In this document: positions 27,340 to 36,555 of the stretch, one piece after another
Position numbering within the stretch: position 1 is the first letter of the stretch
How the letters are laid out: every line of letters begins with the position of its first letter
Assembly: GCF_001426525.1 (NCBI RefSeq)
Contig: NZ_LMEW01000001.1
Coordinates: 438,978 to 502,977 of the forward strand
Length of the DNA: 64,000 bases
Origin: Massilia sp. Root133
GTDB lineage: Bacteria; Pseudomonadota; Gammaproteobacteria; Burkholderiales; Burkholderiaceae_D
Direction: 5' to 3'
Position numbers and translations under genes: made by a program
Notes under the pieces: generated by a model
What the model was told of the DNA's origin: nothing
Seen by the model: only the letters and a program-made list of their open reading frames with translations
The model's database searches: none

Positions 27340-28698
27340 ATGAAGCGGCTCCCGCTGCGTAAATTCAGTCTCGTCTCGTTGCGCGACCTGCTGGTGGCGG
27401 TCGCGCCGACGGCCGTGCTCGTGCTGGCCGCGTGCATCGTCGCGTACATCGTCGTCGACCCCGCGCCGCCGCGCCACGTGATCCTCGCGACGGGGCAGGA
27501 GAACAGCGCGTACGAGGAATTCGGCCGCAAGTACGCGACCATCCTGGCCCGCGACGGGATCAAGGTCGATCCGCAGCGCACGCTGGGATCGGAAGACAAC
27601 CTGCAGCGCCTCATCGACGGCAAGGCCGATATCGCGTTCGTGCAGAGCGGGTCGACGAGCGAGGCGCAGGCCGAGCGGCGCGGCCTCGTGTCGCTGGGCA
27701 GCCTGTTCACGGAACCCGTCTGGCTGTTCCTGCGCGAGCGCGATGCGCACGGCCGCAAGCGCGACATGGACAGCATCGTGCAGCTGAAAGGCCTGCGCAT
27801 CAACCTCGGGCCGGAAGGGACGGGCGTGCCGAAGCTGTTCCGCCAGGTCCTCGCCGTGAACGGCCTGGAGCCGCGCCAACTGAAGCTCTCCGCGCTCGAG
27901 AACACGCCCGCCACCGTGGAGTTGCTGGCGGGGCATATCGATGGCCTCGTGTTCAGCTCCGCGCCGGAAGCGCCGCTGATCCAGATGCTGCTGCAGACGC
28001 CGGGCATTCGCCTCTTCAATTTCCGCCAGGCGGAGGCGTACACGCGCCGGCTGCCGTTCCTCACGCACGTCGTGCTGCCGCGCGGGATCGTCGACCTCGG
28101 ACGCGACATTCCGGCCCAGGATTTTCATCTGATCGCGCCGACGGCCACGCTGGTCGCGCGCGAGGACCTGCATCCTGCATTGATCGACCTGTTCGTCAAG
28201 GCGGCCACGGAGATCCATGGCGGGACGGGCTGGTTCCAGCAGCAGGGCCAATTCCCGTCGCCGCGCTACACGGAGATCCCGGTGGCGCGGGAGGCGGCGA
28301 AATACTACCGCGACGGTCCGCCGTTCCTGCAGCGCTACCTGTCGTTCTGGCTGGCGAACCTGTTCGACCGGCTGTGGGTCGTCGTGGTGGCGCTGGCGGC
28401 GCTGATCATTCCGCTGTCGAAGATCGTGCCGCCGCTGTACGTGTGGCGCATCCGCTCGCGCGTGTACCGCTGGTACGGCGAGTTGCGCGCCGTCGAGCAG
28501 GCGCTGGAAAACGCGAAGGACGAACACCGCGACGAGGCGCGGGAAGAGTTGCTGCGCCGCCTCGACGGCATCGAGCAGCGCGTCAATCACATCTCGATCC
28601 CGCTCGCTTACGCGGATGCGTTATATGGCCTGCGCAGCCACATCAACTTCGTGCGCCAGCGCGTGCGGCTCATGCTGGCCGCGAAGAACGCCGCGTAA
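27340..28698 (+). CDS. TAXI-family solute-binding protein anchored by two membrane helices
   Basis: A 452-residue protein of the TAXI (TRAP-associated extracytoplasmic immunogenic) family. An N-terminal membrane anchor (LLVAVAPTAVLVLAACIVAYIVV, about 17-39) precedes the ligand-binding domain (VILATGQENSAYEEFGRKYATIL, DNLQRLIDGKADIAFVQSGS, LGPEGTGVPKLFRQVLAVNG). A second helix around residue 345 (LWVVVVALAALIIPLSKIV) is followed by a cytosolic helical tail. No TRAP permease genes are adjacent, so this is not a classic TRAP transporter; a sensing or orphan-binding role is possible. It lies 10 bases after the PBP gene, probably cotranscribed. Confidence 0.85.
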   Translation: MKRLPLRKFSLVSLRDLLVAVAPTAVLVLAACIVAYIVVDPAPPRHVILATGQENSAYEEFGRKYATILARDGIKVDPQRTLGSEDNLQRLIDGKADIAFVQSGSTSEAQAERRGLVSLGSLFTEPVWLFLRERDAHGRKRDMDSIVQLKGLRINLGPEGTGVPKLFRQVLAVNGLEPRQLKLSALENTPATVELLAGHIDGLVFSSAPEAPLIQMLLQTPGIRLFNFRQAEAYTRRLPFLTHVVLPRGIVDLGRDIPAQDFHLIAPTATLVAREDLHPALIDLFVKAATEIHGGTGWFQQQGQFPSPRYTEIPVAREAAKYYRDGPPFLQRYLSFWLANLFDRLWVVVVALAALIIPLSKIVPPLYVWRIRSRVYRWYGELRAVEQALENAKDEHRDEAREELLRRLDGIEQRVNHISIPLAYADALYGLRSHINFVRQRVRLMLAAKNAA

Positions 28699-29787
28699 TT
28701 ACTGCGCCAGGACGATCTTCACGACGGCATTGCCCGACGACGCGTACAGGTTGCCGCTGCCGTCGACCGCGATGCCGCGCAGCTGCGCGAAGCTGCCGGG
28801 CAGCTTGCCGGTCCGCAGCGTCGTCGACGCGGCCGTGCCGGCGGGTGTCGCGACAATGCCGTCCGGCGTCGTGATCTTGCGCACCGTGTTGTTGATGGCA
28901 TCGGCGCCGTACAGATTGCCGTCCTTGTCGATGGCCAGCGCGATCAGTTGCTGGAAGCGGGCGGTCGACGCATTGCCGTCGGCGTTGCCGAACTGGTTGC
29001 GCGCGCCGACGAAGGTCGTGAGTGCGGTGGCGCCGGACGTGGCACGGCTGAGGGTGCGGAACAGGTCGGCCACGTACACGGTGCCGTCGGGGTCGACGAC
29101 CACGCCGCGCGGCACCAGCTGGCCCGTGCCGTAGATGGACGCGACGGCGCCCGTTTCGAGCGTCGTGGCGCGGCCCGGATTCGCGACCGGGATGCGCCGC
29201 GTGTCGACGCCCGACGTGACGTACAGGTTGCCGTTGTTGTCGGCCGCGATCCCGGCCGGCATGTTCTGCGGGTCGATGCCGAAATTGCCGAACGAGAGCC
29301 GGGTCACGGTGGTGACGGTGCCGTCGGAGGTGATCTTGCGGATCGTCGTGCCGTCCAGGACGTACAGGTCGCCGCTGCCGTCGATCGTGACGGCGGTGGG
29401 TTGCGTGAAGCGGGCGCGGTTGCCCTTGCCGTCGGCCGTGCCGCTGGAACCTGCCACGCCGGCGAACGTGCTGACCGTGCCGTCCGGTGCGATCTTGCGG
29501 ATGGCGGCGTTACCCTCGTCCGCCACGTACACGTTGCCGTTCGTGTCGACCGCCAGGCCGCGCGGCGTGTTGAACCGGGCGGCCGTGCCTTTCCTGTCCA
29601 CCGTGCCGCCGGTGGCGGCGTCGCCGGCCAGCACGCTGATGCCCGTGCTCGGGCCGGAATCGCCGTCCTTGCCGTCGTCCGTCTCGCGCTTCGGGCCGCC
29701 GGGACCGCACGCGCACAGCAGCGCCGCGATGCCGGCGCACAGGAGGCGCACGCGCAGGCGGGCAGGGACAGCGGATGGGGTCGTCAT
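28699..29787 (-). CDS. NHL-repeat lipoprotein
   Basis: A 362-residue lipoprotein with lipobox LLCAC in MTTPSAVPARLRVRLLCAGIAALLCACGPGG, then an Asp/Gly-rich tether. The body is a propeller of NHL repeats: RFNTPRGLAVDTNGNVYVADEGNAAIRKI, RFTQPTAVTIDGSGDLYVLDG, LVPRGVVVDPDGTVYVADL, RFQQLIALAIDKDGNLYGADAINNTVRKI and QLRGIAVDGSGNLYASSGNAVVKI. NHL propellers mediate binding; no enzyme motif is present. Its stop codon abuts the TAXI stop (convergent, no gap). TGGAG precedes the ATG. Function unknown. Confidence 0.85.
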   Translation of the reverse strand: MTTPSAVPARLRVRLLCAGIAALLCACGPGGPKRETDDGKDGDSGPSTGISVLAGDAATGGTVDRKGTAARFNTPRGLAVDTNGNVYVADEGNAAIRKIAPDGTVSTFAGVAGSSGTADGKGNRARFTQPTAVTIDGSGDLYVLDGTTIRKITSDGTVTTVTRLSFGNFGIDPQNMPAGIAADNNGNLYVTSGVDTRRIPVANPGRATTLETGAVASIYGTGQLVPRGVVVDPDGTVYVADLFRTLSRATSGATALTTFVGARNQFGNADGNASTARFQQLIALAIDKDGNLYGADAINNTVRKITTPDGIVATPAGTAASTTLRTGKLPGSFAQLRGIAVDGSGNLYASSGNAVVKIVLAQ

Positions 29788-29887
29788 GGCTACATCTCCA
29801 GGTCAGCAGTGAGCCCGCATGCTAGCACGCGCGCACCGTGGCGAATCTCTGCGATTCTCACGTGCGACCGGGAGGCCGGGCGAAAGT

Positions 29888-30346
29888 TCAGGCGCCGATC
29901 CAGGGCAGGCCGGCCTTGCACCAGCCGCCGACCGTCTTGCGGTGGCCTTCCGGATCGCGATCGCCCTCGAAGCCTTCCAGGATGTCGAACGCATTCCGGT
30001 AGCCCAGTTCCGTGGCGGTGCGCGCGGCGTGGCGCGAACGCACGCCGGAACGGCACAGGAACAACACGACGTCGTCCGGGGTCGCCACGTTCTGCAGCTG
30101 CGTCGCGAAATCCGGGTTCGGCGCACCACCGGGGTACAACGTCCATTGCACGGCGCCGTGCTGGGTTTCCGGGATCGCGGGGCGGCCGACCCAGTCGCGC
30201 TCCGCATTCGTGCGCACGTCGACCAGTTTCACCCTGGGGTCGGCTTGCAGGAGTTCGAACGCTTCCCGGGGCGTGACGGCGCCCGCGTACGGCTGGCCGG
30301 GCGTACGGGCCCTGGCGTCTGCGAGGATCTCGTCGGTCGTAGTCAT
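29888..30346 (-). CDS. Rhodanese-like domain protein
   Basis: A 152-residue single rhodanese domain. The active-site loop is LFLCRSGVRSRHAA with catalytic C98, and VKLVDVRTNAERDWVGRPAIPETQHGAV is the CH2-type motif before it. Such proteins carry sulfur as a persulfide; the acceptor is unknown. AAGGAA lies upstream of the ATG. It is divergent from glnA across a 317-base regulatory region. Confidence 0.92.
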   Translation of the reverse strand: MTTTDEILADARARTPGQPYAGAVTPREAFELLQADPRVKLVDVRTNAERDWVGRPAIPETQHGAVQWTLYPGGAPNPDFATQLQNVATPDDVVLFLCRSGVRSRHAARTATELGYRNAFDILEGFEGDRDPEGHRKTVGGWCKAGLPWIGA

Positions 30347-30423
30347 GTCATCAATTCCTTGTAGGCTGGTTGCGCACCGTCGCGGGTCGTTGCTAAGCTA
30401 GGGCTCGCACTTTTGGTGCATCG

Positions 30424-30469
30424 CGCATTAGTTTGGTGCATACTCGAAAAATTGCACTTGTTTGGTGCG
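30424..30469 (+). promoter_or_regulatory. Tandem NtrC binding sites upstream of glnA
   Basis: TGCACTTGTTTGGTGCG (30453-30469) closely matches the NtrC consensus TGCAC-N7-GTGCA. CGCATTAGTTTGGTGCA (30424-30440) has one good half. A further TTTGGTGCA half-site lies at 30412-30420. The 17-bp sites are 29 bases apart and about 145-175 bases before the predicted transcription start, comparable with enteric glnA enhancers. Confidence 0.75.
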
Positions 30470-30578
30470 TATGGACGAGTTTGCGCCAAGATCGTGCACG
30501 CTTAAGGTGTCATTGATTTTAAGGGGCAAATTGAGCGGCCTCAAAGTAATCATTATTTATTTGTTCATGGAAAAATGC

Positions 30579-30594
30579 TGGCATAATTTCTGCT
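30579..30594 (+). promoter_or_regulatory. Sigma54 promoter of glnA
   Basis: TGGCATAATTTCTGCT has the invariant GG (30580-30581) and GC (30592-30593) separated by ten bases, as in -24/-12 promoters. The start of transcription would be near 30605, about 60 bases before the glnA ATG. Together with the NtrC sites upstream this implies nitrogen control. Confidence 0.75.
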
Positions 30595-30663
30595 TAGAAG
30601 GTTATGCGCCTGTCGCATGCCCGGTTGGCATCGACACCCCTTTTTGACTTAGGAGATACTGGA

Positions 30664-32079
30664 ATGGCAAGGACCGCCGCAGATGTAATGCAGATGCTGA
30701 AGGACAACGAAGTCAAGTTCGTTGATTTGCGTTTCGCCGATACCCGCGGCAAGGAACAGCACGTGACCGTTCCCATCTCGCACTTTGACGAAGACAAGTT
30801 CGAATCCGGCCACGCATTCGACGGCTCGTCGATCGCCGGCTGGAAAGGCATCGAAGCATCGGACATGCTGCTGATCCCTGACCCGAACACTGCGAACATC
30901 GACCCGTTCTTTGAAGAGACCACCGTGTTCATGCAGTGCGACGTGATCGAACCGTCGGACGGCAAGGGCTACGACCGTGACCCGCGTTCCATCGCCAAGC
31001 GCGCCGAAGCGTACCTGAAATCGTCGGGCATCGGCGACACCGCCTACTTCGGTCCGGAACCGGAATTCTTCATTTTCGACTCCGTCCGCTGGAAGATCGA
31101 CATGTCGGGCTGCTTCGTCAAGATCGATTCGGAAGAAGCTTCCTGGTCGACCGACAAGGAATTCGAAGGCGGCAACAGCGGCCACCGTCCGACCGTCAAG
31201 GGCGGCTACTTCCCGGTCCCGCCGGTCGACAGCTTCCAGGACATGCGTTCGGAAATCTCGCTGATCCTCGAATCGATGGGCATCCCGGTCGAAGTGCACC
31301 ACCATGAAGTGGCGGGCGCGGGCCAGATGGAACTGGGCACCAAGTTCTCGACCCTGGTCGAGCGCGCCGACTGGACCCAGAACCTGAAGTACGTGATCTG
31401 GAACGTGGCCCACAGCTACGGCAAGACCGCCACCTTCATGCCGAAGCCGATGAACGGCGACAACGGCTCGGGCATGCACGTCCACCAGTCGATCTGGAAA
31501 GACGGCAAGAACCTGTTCGCGGGCGACGGCTATGCCGGCCTGTCGGAAACGGCCCTGTTCTACATCGGCGGCATCATCAAGCACGCCAAGGCCCTGAACG
31601 CCATCACCAACCCGGGCACGAACTCGTACAAGCGCCTGGTGCCGGGCTATGAAGCGCCGGTCAAGCTGGCTTACTCGGCCAAGAACCGTTCGGCATCGAT
31701 CCGCATCCCGCACGTGGCGAACCCGAAAGGCCGCCGCATCGAGACCCGCTTCCCGGACCCGCTGGCCAACGTCTACCTGTGCTTCGCAGCCCTGCTGATG
31801 GCCGGCCTGGACGGTATCCAGAACAAGATCCACCCGGGCGAAGCCGCGACGAAGGACCTGTACCACCTGCCGCCGGAAGAAGACAAGCTGATCCCGACGG
31901 TCTGCTCGTCGCTGGAAGAAGCACTGGACGCCCTGAACAAGGACCGCGAGTTCCTGACCCGCGGCGGCGTGTTCAGCGATTCCATGCTCGACGCGTACAT
32001 CGACCTGAAGATGAACGAAGTCCAGCGTCTGCGCATGACCCCGCACCCGGCCGAATTCGACATGTACTACTCGTCGTAA
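30664..32079 (+). CDS. glnA: Glutamine synthetase type I
   Basis: Makes glutamine from glutamate, ammonia and ATP as a cytosolic dodecamer. The 471-residue protein has the family length. It shows [21 protein letters not shown], the [10 protein letters not shown] metal-binding segment, [33 protein letters not shown] and [10 protein letters not shown]400 in [10 protein letters not shown] is the adenylylation site used by GlnE, which is encoded at 55765-58506. GGAGATACTGGA precedes the ATG at 30664. A sigma54 promoter and NtrC sites lie upstream, and ntrBC follow downstream, so the gene is nitrogen-regulated. Confidence 0.98.
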   Translation: MARTAADVMQMLKDNEVKFVDLRFADTRGKEQHVTVPISHFDEDKFESGHAFDGSSIAGWKGIEASDMLLIPDPNTANIDPFFEETTVFMQCDVIEPSDGKGYDRDPRSIAKRAEAYLKSSGIGDTAYFGPEPEFFIFDSVRWKIDMSGCFVKIDSEEASWSTDKEFEGGNSGHRPTVKGGYFPVPPVDSFQDMRSEISLILESMGIPVEVHHHEVAGAGQMELGTKFSTLVERADWTQNLKYVIWNVAHSYGKTATFMPKPMNGDNGSGMHVHQSIWKDGKNLFAGDGYAGLSETALFYIGGIIKHAKALNAITNPGTNSYKRLVPGYEAPVKLAYSAKNRSASIRIPHVANPKGRRIETRFPDPLANVYLCFAALLMAGLDGIQNKIHPGEAATKDLYHLPPEEDKLIPTVCSSLEEALDALNKDREFLTRGGVFSDSMLDAYIDLKMNEVQRLRMTPHPAEFDMYYSS

Positions 32080-32146
32080 TTCGTTGGCATCACCCGGTGT
32101 CGCATTGGAAACGATTGACACCGGAGTGTATCCACACGGTAACGAA

Positions 32147-32183
32147 AACGCGGGGAAAGCCAGCCGGCTGCCTCGCGTTTTTT
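32147..32183 (+). terminator. Terminator after glnA
   Basis: AACGCGGGG (32147-32155) pairs with CCTCGCGTT (32171-32179, one G-U pair) around a 15-base loop and runs into TTTTTT. It may attenuate readthrough from glnA into the DUF4124-ntrBC genes. Confidence 0.65.
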
Positions 32184-32235
32184 ACTGGATGGGGTATAGT
32201 CGGAAGCTTCCCAACCATGCATCCAGACCGACCTG

Positions 32236-32757
32236 ATGCGAATGACAAGCTGCTTCCTCCTGCGTCTGTTGTTGCTCGCAGGACTTGCCGTGCACGAGGC
32301 GCGGGCCGATTCCGTCATCTACAAATGCGTCGACCAGAACGGCCGGGTGGAATTCACCGACATCAATAAACCGGGCTGCAAGGTGCTCGACCTGCCGGGC
32401 TATGTCGCGTCCACGCCCGCACCGGCGCCGCGCGCCGCGCCCGCGGTGACGATGCGCCAGGGGGCAGGGCGCCCGGCGGCGGCGAGTCCGAATCCCGCCG
32501 GCTTCCCGCGGGTGGACACGGCCACGCAGAAGGCGCGCGACGACGACCGCCGCACGATCCTCGAGGACGAATTGCGTGCCGAGGAGCGCAAGCTGGCGGA
32601 CCTGAAGCGCGACTATAACAACGGCGAGCCGGAACGCCAGGGCAACGAAAAGAATTACGCGAAGTACCAGGAACGCGTGGCCCAGATGCGCGACAACATC
32701 GGCCGCAGCGAAAAGAACGTGGAAGCGCTCAAGCGCGAGATCGCCAACATCAAATGA
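32236..32757 (+). CDS. DUF4124 domain protein, exported
   Basis: A 173-residue protein with a signal peptide (LLRLLLLAGLAVHEARA). The DUF4124 module at residues about 25-55 reads VIYKCVDQNGRVEFTDINKPGCKV, with the typical K-C...G.V.F.D.....C spacing. A Pro/Ala linker is followed by a charged coiled coil (about 100-173, DELRAEERKLADLKRDYNN and KNVEALKREIANIK). It sits between glnA and ntrB, the usual position for such a gene in this bacterial group, and ends one base before the ntrB start. The function is unknown; a periplasmic location makes a direct role in nitrogen signalling doubtful. Confidence 0.85.
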   Translation: MRMTSCFLLRLLLLAGLAVHEARADSVIYKCVDQNGRVEFTDINKPGCKVLDLPGYVASTPAPAPRAAPAVTMRQGAGRPAAASPNPAGFPRVDTATQKARDDDRRTILEDELRAEERKLADLKRDYNNGEPERQGNEKNYAKYQERVAQMRDNIGRSEKNVEALKREIANIK

Positions 32758-32758
32758 C

Positions 32759-33844
32759 ATGAACGGGACATCGGCCCAACTTCTCCAGCACGACCGTTTC
32801 GCAGGCCTCGACATGCTCGCCTCCGCCGTGCTGGTGGCAGATGCCGGTGGGCTCGTTCGCTACGCCAACCCGGCCGCCGAGCACCTGCTCGACATGTCCG
32901 CCAAATCGCTGTCGCGCCAGAAGCTGGTCGGGCTGTTCACGAACGGCGACGAACTGGGCGTCCTGTGCGAACAGGCGATCGCCCACAAATATGCCGACCT
33001 GCGCCAGGACCTGACGCTGTTCCGCCCCGCGCGCGACCCGCTGCACGTGCACAGCATCGTCAGCGCGGCGGGCGAGGCCGAGGTCGTCGTCGAGCTGCGC
33101 GAGAACGTCCAGCAACTGAAGACCGACCGCGAGGAGCGCCTGCTCGACCAGAGCCTGGCCAACAAGGAACTCATCCGCAATCTCGCCCACGAGATCAAGA
33201 ACCCGCTGGGCGGCATCCGCGGCGCGGCCCAGCTGCTGGAGCTGGAACTGCCGGCCGTGCACCTGAGTTCGCTGCGCGAATATACGCAGGTGATCATCAA
33301 GGAGGCCGACCGGCTGCAGACGCTCGTCGACCGCCTGCTGGCGCCGCACCGCCGCCCGCACATCGTGGGCGACGTCAACATCCACGAAGTGTGCGAGCGC
33401 GTGCGCAGCCTCGTGCTGGCCGAATTCCCGTCGGGCCTCGCGATCCGGCGCGACTACGACGCGTCGATTCCCGAGTTCCGCGGCGACAAGGAACAACTGA
33501 TCCAGGCCGTCCTGAACATCGTCCACAACGCCGCCCAGGCCCTGCGCACGCGTATCGCGGCGGGCGACGCCGAGATCGTCCTGCGCACCCGCGTTGCGCG
33601 CCAGGTGACCCTGGCGAAGGTCCGTTACGGCCTGGCATTAGACTTGCATATCATCGACAACGGACCGGGCATCGCCCCCGATATCCGCGACCGCATCTTC
33701 TACCCGCTCGTCTCCGGGCGCGAAGGCGGCAGCGGTCTCGGGCTGACCTTGGCACAGACCTTCGTGCAACAGCACCTGGGCATGATCGAGTGCGAGAGCC
33801 GGCCTGGATTGACGGATTTCCGCATCCTGATTCCCCTGCCATAA
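32759..33844 (+). CDS. glnL: Nitrogen regulation sensor kinase NtrB (GlnL)
   Basis: Cytosolic histidine kinase that phosphorylates or dephosphorylates NtrC under PII control. The 361-residue protein has a PAS domain (about 15-85, MLASAVLVADAGGLVRYANPAAEHLL), the H box NLAHEIKNPLGGIRGAAQLLE with H144, an N box (IVHNAAQALRTR), and the ATP-binding motifs DNGPGIAPDIRDRIFYPLVSGREGGSGLGLTLAQ. No membrane segment is present, as expected for NtrB. It starts one base after the DUF4124 stop and is followed by ntrC. Confidence 0.97.
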   Translation: MNGTSAQLLQHDRFAGLDMLASAVLVADAGGLVRYANPAAEHLLDMSAKSLSRQKLVGLFTNGDELGVLCEQAIAHKYADLRQDLTLFRPARDPLHVHSIVSAAGEAEVVVELRENVQQLKTDREERLLDQSLANKELIRNLAHEIKNPLGGIRGAAQLLELELPAVHLSSLREYTQVIIKEADRLQTLVDRLLAPHRRPHIVGDVNIHEVCERVRSLVLAEFPSGLAIRRDYDASIPEFRGDKEQLIQAVLNIVHNAAQALRTRIAAGDAEIVLRTRVARQVTLAKVRYGLALDLHIIDNGPGIAPDIRDRIFYPLVSGREGGSGLGLTLAQTFVQQHLGMIECESRPGLTDFRILIPLP

Positions 33845-33907
33845 GCGGGTGAAGACGAGGGGCATGTCCGGCAATCCCCCTTGAACCTTCGCGGGAAGTA
33901 GAACTAC

Positions 33908-35416
<1,509 letters not shown>

Positions 35417-35482
35417 GGTCCGGGGGACCTTATTCGAAGGTCCGGGGGACCTTATTCGAAGGTCTGGGGGGCGTTATTCGAA
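35417..35482. repeat. Three tandem 22-bp repeats with hairpin potential after ntrC
   Basis: Three head-to-tail 22-base units at 35417-35438, 35439-35460 (identical) and 35461-35482 (four changes), each ending TTATTCGAA. Within a unit GGTCC-GGG-GGACC is an inverted repeat. With the last codons of ntrC, GAATAAGGTCC (35411-35421) pairs with GGACCTTATTC (35425-35435), so the ntrC stop lies in a perfect hairpin without a T run. The block fills the gap before corA. Confidence 0.8.
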
Positions 35483-35531
35483 GGGCGGTATGGTGTAAGC
35501 TCTGTCATCCTAGCAACAACGTTTCGATGAC

Positions 35532-36500
35532 ATGCTGATCAACTGTGTCGCCTACCAGGAAGGCAAGAAGCTGTCCGACATCCCCGTCGAGGACATCAGC
35601 GACTACCTCTGCAAACCCGGCTGCTTCGTCTGGGTTGCGCTGCGCGACGCCACCGACGCCGAAATGGCGCAGATGAAGGAAGAGTTCAGCCTGCACGAAC
35701 TGGCCGTGGAAGATGCCGCGCGCGGCCACCAGCGCCCCAAGATCGAGGAATACGGCGACTGCCTGTTCACCGTCGTGCACATGCTCGACCTCGTCGATGG
35801 CGACCACGTTGCCACCGGCGAGCTGGCGATCTTCGCCGGCGCGAACTACGTCCTGTCCGTCCGCCGCGATTCCGCCAAGGGCTTCTTGGGCGTGCGCGCG
35901 CGCGCCGAGCGCGAACCGCATCTGCTGAAGATGGGCTCGGCCTTCGTCATGTACGCGCTGATGGACGCCGTCGTCGACCGCTACTTTCCCGTCGTGGACA
36001 TGCTCGAATCCGAACTCGAAACCGTCGAGGACCGCATCTTCACGCACGGCGCCCAGCGCGAGAACGTCGAGCGCCTGTACCAATTGAAGCGCAAGGGGCT
36101 CGTGCTGCGCCACGCCGTGTTCCCGCTCCTGGAAGCGATCGGCCGGCTGCACGGCGGCCGCGTCCCGCCGCTCGTGCAGGGCACCGAGGATTATTTCCGC
36201 GACGTGCACGATCACCTGATCCGCATCGCCGGGCGCCTCGACGCGATCCGCGACACGATCAGCACCGCGATCCAGGTGAACCTGTCGATGGTCTCGATCG
36301 ACGAGAGCGAAGTGAACAAACGCCTGGCCGCGTGGGCCGCGATCTTCGCCGTGTTCACGGCGTTCGCGGGCGTGTGGGGCATGAATTTCAAGTACATGCC
36401 CGAGCTGGAATGGAAGTGGGGCTATCCGATGGCGCTCGCCGTCATGGTCGGCGTGTGCGCCTATCTTTATCGGCTCTTCAAGAAGGCCGGCTGGCTATAA
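35532..36500 (+). CDS. corA: CorA-type magnesium/cobalt transporter
   Basis: A 322-residue pentameric divalent-cation channel of the inner membrane. The long cytosolic N-terminal domain (HELAVEDAARGHQRPKIEEYGDCLFTVVHML, DRIAGRLDAIRD-type helices) leads to two C-terminal membrane helices joined by the GMN signature (AGVWGMNFKYMPELEWKWGYP), and ends in a short basic tail (FKKAGWL). The length and GMN loop are typical of CorA. It is monocistronic, with the tandem repeats before it and a terminator after it. Confidence 0.95.
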   Translation: MLINCVAYQEGKKLSDIPVEDISDYLCKPGCFVWVALRDATDAEMAQMKEEFSLHELAVEDAARGHQRPKIEEYGDCLFTVVHMLDLVDGDHVATGELAIFAGANYVLSVRRDSAKGFLGVRARAEREPHLLKMGSAFVMYALMDAVVDRYFPVVDMLESELETVEDRIFTHGAQRENVERLYQLKRKGLVLRHAVFPLLEAIGRLHGGRVPPLVQGTEDYFRDVHDHLIRIAGRLDAIRDTISTAIQVNLSMVSIDESEVNKRLAAWAAIFAVFTAFAGVWGMNFKYMPELEWKWGYPMALAVMVGVCAYLYRLFKKAGWL

Positions 36501-36505
36501 AAAAA

Positions 36506-36530
36506 AGCCCGGTGCGCGCTGCACCGGGCT
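36506..36530. terminator. Bidirectional terminator between corA and TonB-dependent receptor
   Basis: A ten-bp stem, AGCCCGGTGC (36506-36515) with GCACCGGGCT (36521-36530), has a GCGCT loop and is preceded by AAAAAA (36501-36506), which gives a T tract on the minus strand. It mainly serves the leftward receptor gene and may also stop corA. Confidence 0.75.
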
Positions 36531-36555
36531 TTCGATTTGCTGTTCGACTACGTGC

